Position numbers and translations under genes: made by a program. From Paraspadella gotoi (taxonomy: Eukaryota; Chaetognatha), in the NCBI GenBank assembly GCA_051294375.1, contig CM119264.1, forward strand, positions 3,542,689-3,606,688: a DNA stretch of 64,000 bases, in the 5' to 3' direction. Below the pieces are notes generated by a model. That model was not told the DNA's origin. It searched no databases and worked only from the letters and a program-made list of their open reading frames with translations. Shown here one piece after another: positions 52,171-64,000 of this stretch (position 1 is the first letter of the stretch; every line of letters begins with the position of its first letter).

Positions 52171-55100
52171 ATGGCGTCGGTTGTCGCGGCGCTGATGGAG
52201 TCGACGCCTCGAACTTTGGACGACGTCATCGACGCCACCCGCTCCTCGCCTCCCGAAGATTCTCGATCGAGCGAGCGCGCAGCCCTCTTGACCCGCCTCT
52301 TGGACTCGGTCAAACAATGTCAGATCCGGTTCGGGAAGAGGCAGACCCTCGCCACCGAAGGAGAGTCCCAAGTCATTTGCCTGTTAACCAACTTGGAGGC
52401 GGCTCTGTCGCACGGGCTCAAACCCGTGGGTCCCGGCGGCGGCGCCATCGCCAGCATCTTCGCCACTTCTAAGGCGCCCGACAACGGCGCCAACTCGCTC
52501 TGGACTTTCGTCAAGACATTTCTCGGTGCTGACGAAGTGGCGCGCTTCGACGCCGAGTTGAAACACGTGACGACAGATTTAGGGCGGGGGCGCGCTTGGA
52601 TCAGGACGGCGCTCAACGAAAACACTCTCGAGAGATACTTGTACTCATTAGTCAACGACGTTGAGAAGATTCAAGTAAGAATTTCTATTTAATTATCAAA
52701 TTCCTACAACCAATTTAAAATATTTTTATTAATTCCGTAAACTATCTTGTTTCTCACTTTGGGCAGCAGACTATGGTGGCTTCAGGCCTCTATCCCTCTT
52801 GTAAGATAAGAGTTTTCAATCAAGACTCTCTTACTTAAAAACAATATAAAAATTATCCAATCATTTAATAAATAAGCTATCTTGCCCCTGACTTTGGACA
52901 GGCTTTGGTGGTTTAAGGCCTCCATCATTACAAGATAATGACATAGCAGGTCCCTGCAAGCTTTCAATGAAGACACTCTCAGTCTCATTTATTCACTCCC
53001 AGAGTACCTGGCTTCCCTATCAATGTTAACTATAAATATCCCTATCAATATTAACTCCGAGAGTATCGTTGACGTTTAATCAAATAACGAGGGTAATTAA
53101 TAAGTGAAGGCAAGTTTGACAATAGCTTATATAATGACGGATAATGATAAAGGTGATGACGCGATGACAAGGGTGATGACAAATAATTGTTAATTCAAAT
53201 ATTATTTGAAGAAAGATTGTTTCTTGAGGTTGGATTTTGAGGAGAGTGTCTCAAGATCCCTCGTCAATCTCGGCCGTGGACCCCTTAGTCTCTCTGTCAG
53301 TCAGTGGTCAGTCTAAGGTTGAAATAAGGTCAGTGATTCGTCAGTTTTCTGAAGATTCGTGAAGACGACAAGTAATCGCATCACAAAGCCCCACCAGGTC
53401 CGTTTATAGGTCTATTTCGTTGATGGTATCGTGGATTATTGTTATTTTACCTCTAAAGAGACAGTAATTGTTAAGGGTTAGTTAGCAGTCAATGAGCTCT
53501 GGATCAGGCTGTAACACCATGTTACAGGCGGGGTAAGCGCCCCGTCCCTGATACTCTGGATCAGGCTGTAACACCATGTTACAGGCGGGGTAAGCGCCCC
53601 GTCCCTGATACCTGCTAGGCGGCCACCGGCCAAAAACCCCGGGTCGGGAAGCGATTGACTTGCCTCCTGCACCAATGACCGCTGGGAACAATTGGTGGAT
53701 TTTAAGCCACCAGACTTACAATAATCATTTTTAAAATCTTAGTCGCATTACGAGAAATGGAGCTTCATGCGGGACGAGGAAAAGAGCAGCATGCTGCCGT
53801 CATTGGCGGCCGGATTGAAGACGATCCTCTTCAACATCTCCGTCGACGCCCATGAACTCAACAACGCCCCCCGCGGCGCCGCCTCCGGCTCCGAGGCGCG
53901 GAACATTCTCAACGCGATTCCGCTGGGTGGGATGATCCGCGACGTTATCGCGCCGGGATCGAGCCTCCCCAGCGCCGCCTCCTCCTTTGTTGACGCACAA
54001 TTCGAAGAGAACTTCTTGGAACCCGTGATTGTGGCGCCGAAGCCATCCACGTCGGAAAGTGAGTCCAATTCAAAAAGTGTGTCATTAAAAATGTGGACCT
54101 CTTACTACATTTCTGAGTAATATTTTCAGAACCTCAATTCAAGTTTTCTATCCGTTGTTATTGAAGTATAAATGGTTTGATTAAATTTAAACGGAATAGG
54201 CAATAATAATAAACTTTATTAATTAATTAAATAAAAAGACAATCACATTTTCTCCACAAATCTATATATTTAATTTTACACAAGAAAAGTGGATCAGTTC
54301 CCGCTCTACTTTTAGCTGACTCTGCAACGAGAATAAAGCGGCAATTTTCTTAACTTGATTTACTGGTTTTTGATCGAGTTTTTTTTTTCTGCTTTTTAAA
54401 TCTTCTCGATTTTACTGTCTTGGCATGACTGCGCGCGCTTTTTTCATTCTCAGTCTCTTTAAACAGAAAGTCTCGATCACATAGTAGTTCCCTTAGTTTT
54501 TCGTCAGTAACTCGTGGCTTACTCGCAAATTTTGAAAACTATCAAAAATAGCATAAATTTATTTATAGTGGTCACTGCACGTCTTTATTTTACAATAACT
54601 TCCCCCCCCCCCAGAAACTGTGTCGTCCAAAGTCATTGGCGACAACAAAAAAATATCCCGAAAATCCGGGGGAAAAAAGAAGAAAAAGACGGTGGCGCAC
54701 ATCGTGGATTTGGACGAGAATCGAACGCGTCAACCCTTGCGTCATTCACCGACGATCGCGCCCACCACCAACGACATCCGGGAGGCTCACGTCAAAGCGC
54801 GTCACGCCAATTCCTTTTCCTCGGTAGGTTCTCTCGCTTCTGAACCAGAAACCGTCGTCACGTCGTCGGACAACGTCGCGGAATCCCCGCTCACGCGCCA
54901 TCGTCGCATTTCCGAGCCGCCGGCGAATTTGCCGATTCGTCTTTCGAAGCCGAGCGAGGCCGCGGACGCCTCCGAGGCGCCAAAAATAATTCCCGCGAAA
55001 GAGTCGTACGGAAACGCCGCGACGGAGTTGACCTTCGTTGGCGTCGGTGGCGTGGGCGCCGTCATGTCTCCAGTGACGCCGGCATCGCAAAGCGCGGCGT

Positions 55101-58100
55101 CGTGGAACGACAACGACACTTCGGATGCCCAATCCATTACTTCTACGGGACAAGTAGGTTGAAAAGTGAAAATTCCCTGCAAAAGAAAAAAATTAAAATG
55201 ATTTTTTCATGATCCTCGGTTTAACTTCCCCAACCTCGTTTCGTCCAGATGTCGCAAACGAGCGTCGTCTCGTCCGCTAGCGACGTTCCATCCTCACGCA
55301 GTTATAACGGCAACGGCGCGTGTGCGACTCAATCATTTTGTCCACCAAAGGTCGTACCAACGCTGTTAACGCTTCGGAATGAGCGGCTTCTTTCTTTGAA
55401 AGATGATCCCAACGTCGACGCCTACCGCGACGTTAACGACGCCGCCGCCGCTAACTCCCCCGCAAACGCCCCGGCGAACTCGGGCAATCTCGAGGCCTTA
55501 TCCATCAAAGAACTTAAGGACGCCATCGTGTCCATCATGCAACGCAAGGACGAGGTCTCCGCGACCAACGGGGAGCTTTGCGCTCGCGTTGAAATGTTCC
55601 AGCAAGAGAACGGTTCGCTCCACGAGGAGATCGAGCGACTGGAGCGAAGGCTCCACGACGCCGACGTCAAGTTTGCTACAAAATCTAAATTCCTCGACCG
55701 CGAGAACGAACTGCTTAAGCATCAGTTAAAAAAATACGTCGGCGCTGTCCAAGTCCTCGAGCGGCAGCGGAGCGGCGAAGACGCTCTCGCCGTCGACGAC
55801 ACAGCGGCGCCGCCGAGTCTCGAGCAGCAGCTGGCGAATTCGGCGGCGTCGATGCGCGATCACGCCGCCGACGTTGACGCCGACCAGATCAGAAGCAGCT
55901 ACGAGCAGAAGCTGGTTCAGGTGTCGGAGATGCACGGGGACCTCATGGAGTTCAACGATCAACTTGTGCTGCAGGTTCGGAGCGAGGCGAGATCGAGGCT
56001 GCCATGGTTATTTAAATTTTTCATAATAGAAAACATATTATACAGTTACTCTAACATATTATAGACCAATCCTAAATCCGGCAGATCAAGCAAAAGGATC
56101 GACTCATCGATCAACTCAAGCAGGAATTGGAGGAGTTGCGCGGCCCTCTACCAGCGGACTTCGTCGACAACGCGGACGTGGCCAGCGTCATCAGCGACGC
56201 GGAAATCGCCCTCCCCGCCTCTGCCCTCGAGATTCCGTCCTCGGGCTCGTCATTCTCCTTCAGAGCCCTCGTCAACATTTGGATCCCCAGCGCCTTCCTT
56301 CAGACGACGAACAAAGACACTTTCCACGTTTATCAGGTGACGTTTTTTATCTCGCCAGACGGGCTTAGGCCCGTCTTTGGCGAGGTCATCGTTTACCATT
56401 GCTTATTTGTGACCGTTGTCGTCGTCATCGTCACACTTATCAGCAGATCCTGTTGGAAATCCGACTCTATAATTCACTTTGTCGGTCTGTAGGTCCGCTA
56501 CCTCAATCTTGTCGGGCATTCACATATATCCTGTCAGAACATTGAATTATCATAAATTATGAAAAAAAAAAGTCCGTCCGTCCCACTGTCCCACCTTAAC
56601 AAAAAACTTCAATTACTCGTGATTGGATGGTTGGTTTGGGATGAAATTTTGTGTTTTGGTAGGGAAGTGTATGATTGAGCTGGATATGAAGTTTCAATGG
56701 AACCGTGCGAGTGGAAATGAGTTTAAATATAAAAAACAAAAAAATATATTTTATTATTTGAACACCAATTACTCATGAGTGGATGGGGTGATTGACTTGA
56801 AATTTTGTTTGTGGGTAGGAAAGTGTGTGATTAAGCTGGAAATAAAGTTTCGATGGAATCGTCTGAGTGGAAATGAGTTTAAATTGAAAAAATAAAAAAT
56901 CTGTTTCGCTAATTGGTTATGTTTCTTTTTTTATATTAAATTTAAATGAAAGATATATTAATTAATCAAATAATTAATCAGTTAATTAATTGATTAGTCA
57001 ATTAAATAATCAATAATTAATTAATTAGTAAATAATTAATTAATAATTAATTAATTATTTAATCAATCAATTTATTTATCAATCAATTATTAAATCAATC
57101 AATCAATTAAGTCATTCTGTAATTCAATAATTTGGTATCATCACATCAATAATTTGTCATCATTGCATCAATAATTGGTTATCATCGCTTCAATAATTGG
57201 TTATCATCGCTTCAATAATTGGTTATCATCGCTTCAATAATTGGTTATCATCGCTTCAATAATTGGTTATCATCGCTTCAATAATTGGTTATCATCGCTT
57301 CAATAATTGGTTATCATCGCATCAATAATTGGTTATCATCGCATCAATAATTGGTTATCATCGCATCAATAATTAGTTATCATTGCATCAATAATTTATC
57401 ATAATACCAAATTACCAATAATTTGTTTTTATCGAATTAATAATTCATAATCGAATTAATAATTAGTTATCGCATAAATAATTCGTTATCATTACATTAA
57501 TAATTTGTTATCATCACATCAATTATTCATTATTATTACATCAATGATTCGTTATCGCATCAATCATTCTTTTTTTTTCAGTTATTTTATTAATTTTCTG
57601 GCGAGATCACTATACTTTTTAGATTTTTTAATTTTTTTAAATTATTATTATTTGTCATTCTCATTTTTTACCATACTAAGAGAATGTATCGCAAGACAAA
57701 ATATACTGAGGGGCAGGAGGAGGAAAGAAGAAGAGGAAGAGGAGAATTGGACGGCAGGCTAAATCCTCCTCTGACTAATTTCCAACTTGGATGACAAACC
57801 CGCCTCCCTCTCGCCAGGTTTACCTCAGAATCCGCGACGAAGAGTGGAACGTGTATCGTCGTTATGCTCAGTTTTACGATTTGCATAAATCGATGAAGAA
57901 GTTGTTTCCAGACTCGGCCGCCTTTCCTTTCCCGCCGAAAAAGGCTCTAGGAAACAAGGTGAGCGATTGATGGAGTTTAATTTAAAATTTGCTTTATAAC
58001 AAAAGAGGGGTTCTTTTAAATCAGGACGAGCAATTCGTGGAAAACAGACGCGTCAAGCTTCAGCACTATTTGAGGCAACTTTTGAATTACTTGACTCAGT

Positions 58101-58373
58101 ACACTGGATATGAGCTGGCCCACGCTCACCCAATTACCAAAGGTAAAACGGAATAAATGATAAAACTGTTAATCCTAGTATTTTGTTTCACCTCTTGGTT
58201 CTTTTAATCCTCCTGCAGAGCGCCTCCTGGCCGCCCTGCCGTTTTTCTCCGATCGAGCCCCGGCGTCGTCGGAGAGCGTCAACGTGGGACGACCATCTCC
58301 GTCGTCGTCCAAGTCGCGCGGGCGACTGCGGACGAGCGAAGAACCAACTACCCCTCAGTACACGGGACTTTGA
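52171..58373 (+). CDS. SNX29: SNX29-like sorting nexin (RUN, coiled coil, PX)
   Basis: Eight exons: 52171-52674, 53743-54058, 54615-55153, 55249-55974, 56085-56336, 57818-57958, 58025-58142, 58219-58373; 916 residues. Exons 1-2 encode a RUN domain (ending with YEKWSFMRDEEKSSMLPSL). Exon 3 has the lysine patch KKKKKT before HIVDLDEN, as in vertebrate SNX29. Exon 4 is long, with low-complexity sequence and a coiled coil (LCARVEMFQQENGSLHEEIE). Exons 5-8 encode a PX domain (NIWIPSAFL, VYRRYAQFYDLHKSMKKLFP, FPFPPKKALGNK, then FVENRRVKLQHYL), which binds phosphoinositides on endosomes. Somewhat longer than human SNX29 (813). Introns 1 and 5 are the only long ones and are full of repeats. The exact cargo role of SNX29 is poorly known. 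Confidence 0.93.
52735..53040 (+). repeat. Dispersed repeat, two copies in SNX29 intron 1
   Basis: A diverged copy (from about 52735) is followed by a second one (52845-52945) nearly identical to that in trypsin gene A intron 1. The end of the second (TGGCTTCCCTATCAA) also matches the copy at 35371-35525. Confidence 0.8.
53490..53722 (-). mobile_element. tRNA-derived SINE, family 2, copy 2, with internal duplication
   Basis: Matches 34893-35060. The piece CTCTGGATCAGGCTGTAACA through GTCCCTGATA (53497-53553) is repeated immediately (53554-53610) as an exact or near-exact 57-bp tandem copy. It lies in SNX29 intron 1, just upstream of exon 2. Confidence 0.65.
56940..57120. repeat. AATTAATT-rich palindromic tract in SNX29 intron 5
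   Basis: Dense overlapping ATTAATTAAT and TCAATCAATCAA motifs; highly self-complementary AT-rich DNA. Confidence 0.75.
57123..57560 (+). repeat. 22-bp minisatellite in SNX29 intron 5
   Basis: The unit CAATAATTGGTTATCATCGC plus TT is repeated almost perfectly from about 57167 to 57375 and is degenerate on both sides. Confidence 0.93.
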
Positions 58374-59202
58374 CTCTACATTCTTTCCTTCTATTGGAAC
58401 GTTATTCTTTCGACAATTCAGTATCTTCGCTCATTCCACTTGATTGATACAACGTTTCCTCTACCGAAAGCCCGATTCTTTCTAGTCATGCCAATTTCTA
58501 TCGATAAATGTTTGTTACCATAAACGTTTTTATCAACGACAGTTAAACTAGTGCAAAAAATAAATCGTATTTTGTGCTTTTTGAAATTTTTGAAGTATCT
58601 CTTGGGTAGAATTTTTTTTTTCATCTCTAGTTCGTTTTTTTTTTTTTTTTTTTTTGCTGCGAGATTTCTTTTTCGTACTTAAAGATTTCAACTTCTTGAT
58701 TTCCCCTTTTTCGATGTTATTTTTTTCCACAGATTTTAGAAACGTTCGAAACAATATTTCACCTCAAGCTAAGCAAAAAAGAAAAAGTTTTGTTTACAAT
58801 TCGTTTCGTAACCGTCATTCCATTTCCATCTCAATAATTTCCTCGCGTTTCTCTTTTTTTTTTTTTGCAAAACGAACGGTCATCGCCATGACAACGACGA
58901 CCGCGCTCGAAAGTCGCGTCAACGCCACGGTCGAACTTTAACGAGCCACTCGGCGATCGTCGTCCACGACTCTCGATTAACCAAGTCGCCTTCGCGCGCT
59001 TCCGTCAAAATACTTCACTCTTTACTCCGGAAGGGGGAGTCTCTCTCTCTTTCCGCTCTCACGCAACCTCTCGCCGATTCTCACTTTTCCCCCCCTATCG
59101 CCTTTCCAGCTCTCTTTCCCCCCTCACCCTTCTCTCCCCCCCTCTTCACCTCAAGTGCCCGCGAAAGACTGTCCGCCGCGCGGAGGCGAATGCGTCGCGA
59201 TC
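58374..59202. other. SNX29 3' end and leader of PP2A-B56
   Basis: AT-rich to 58870, then CpG-containing C/T-rich sequence up to the B56 start, consistent with a TATA-less promoter and 5' UTR. No separate gene. Confidence 0.5.
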
Positions 59203-62692
<3,490 letters not shown>

Positions 62693-64000
62693 GAGGCCCT
62701 TTCTCAACCCGACGCTTTCGCTTTTTTATTATATTCAAACGTTTTTCGCGTTGAATGAAGTTTTAATTTTTTCGTTCTCTCAGAAAAATAGTGTGGTTTT
62801 TTTTCGGAGTAGTTAGGAAGAAACAGTGATACATTTTATACGTATACACATGTGAAAAAAATATCAAATTCCTAGGTTTTATTGGTGGGTTTGAGGGCGG
62901 GAAGACTTACCCTTTTTTGGTCGCTTTGGTGTTACATTCCAATTGATTGATTTTAATTATTTTGTAAACCAATTACGCTTTATTCCTGGAAAAAAAAAAG
63001 AGAGCGCCTGGTATTGAGTTATTGGGTGAAATTGGCCTTTTTCAGTGATTTTTTTTCATTTTCTTTTTCAAAGTGTAATTTTGGTTTGCCTTTTATGTGA
63101 GCTAATTGGCATTGCATTTCAACCCTTCATGGTTAATGACATACTGGAAAAAAAAGACAATGACGCCTGCTGCCGTCCCTGATAAGTTCTTGAAAAAAGG
63201 TTTATCCAAACAGCGATTCTATGGAACACTTCAACAGACTTTATAAGACTCCCCTAAACCTAAATTTCTAACACTGTCTTATGTTATAATGGCGTTTTCA
63301 CATTTTTTCGACCGACCAACCACGGTTCCATTCCATACTTTGACCCGCTTTTTAATATTATTCCTCACAATCTTAACTGTTTGCGAAATATATATTCTCA
63401 ACACCAGGCTCGTTGCTTCTTACAAAAGCGCAAGGCTAGTTTAAATTGAGTTTTGTAATTAACATGTAGATAAAAATACCTGTAAATATTGATCAAGTTG
63501 TGATTTATTGACTCGTTTGCACAATTTGCCTATTGCATAGTTTTAAATAAGTATTAGATTGAGTTAATAGTAAGTAAACTATGGTAATTCTTGTTGTGAA
63601 ACTTCCGTTTTGATTTTATATTCAAGTTGATGAATTGATTTATCTCATGGAGATAAAATCGCTTACTTCATGGAATAATTCGTGCACATATTTGTAAATT
63701 AGCCGATAGTTCTCCGAATAACTAGTCAGTAAATCATGTCTGTAGTGCTTTATTGATATGACGTAAATATCAAATATGAATGTTAATTTGTAAAACAAAG
63801 AAGCTAATGATTCCGTGAAATAAATACGATTAAAAAAAAACGATTGGGGAAATTTTTTTTATAGAGTAAGCCCCTGAATGTGTGTTTGTCGTTACTACCC
63901 TGTGAAACTTTATCACCATACTATGTCTATGATTGCTTTATCTCTTGTAATTGGTCGACCATCTTTGGGTACTTTGTCACGTCATAATACATTTAAATTA
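62693..64000. other. B56 3' UTR and intergenic sequence
   Basis: AT-rich, no further exon recognised. A good AATAAA lies at 63819-63824. Confidence 0.5.

Noticed and set aside
54746-55153. Minus-strand frames across SNX29 exons 3-4
   Set aside because: Shadows; the + strand gives a phase-consistent SNX29 protein.

Overview
This is nuclear DNA of an invertebrate animal. Genes are split by short introns with GT-AG borders, the non-coding DNA is full of long (GA)n/(CT)n tracts, minisatellites and dispersed repeats, and the gene set is metazoan: JNK, FICD, SNX29, a PP2A B56 subunit, farnesyl diphosphate synthase, flotillin and LDLa-trypsins. I cannot name the phylum with confidence; a non-vertebrate bilaterian is the best guess. 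A run of 10 Ns shows that this is a scaffold.

Layout. Bases 1-22,700 hold no gene I can prove: microsatellites, a G-rich minisatellite, two copies of a tRNA-like SINE, a compound trinucleotide repeat zone at 15.4-17.7 kb, a 56-bp minisatellite at 18.6-19.3 kb, and two promoter-like spots, each with a possible tiny first exon. Bases 22,733-26,651 are a complete but frameshifted Penelope-like retroelement. It has about 520-bp inverted terminal repeats, each carrying a hammerhead ribozyme motif, an 11-bp target duplication, a reverse transcriptase and a GIY-YIG endonuclease. Bases 27,400-38,800 carry three tandem secreted LDLa-trypsin genes on the + strand with identical splice phases. They have an odd Tyr-Val-Val-Gly-Gly activation site, and genes B and C share a promoter block. 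Bases 39,440-40,762 on the - strand hold the 5' exons of a flotillin gene, which I reconstructed from exons too short to stand out as ORFs; the rest of that gene is not found.

Bases 43,595-62,692 are five well-conserved genes, all on the + strand and tightly packed: farnesyl diphosphate synthase, JNK, FICD (ER AMPylase), SNX29 and PP2A-B56. Exon joins of all eight complete genes were checked by reading-frame phase, and each gives an uninterrupted protein. The five share a strand but no common pathway. Two of the gaps between them are under 300 bp, so shared transcription or spliced-leader trans-splicing is worth testing.

The least expected items are the paired hammerhead motifs at both ends of the Penelope element, the hidden flotillin fragment, the shared tyrosine at the trypsin activation site, the fixed-spacing promoter block, a Ser at a product-length position of the prenyl synthase, and a perfect 37-bp hairpin in a B56 intron.
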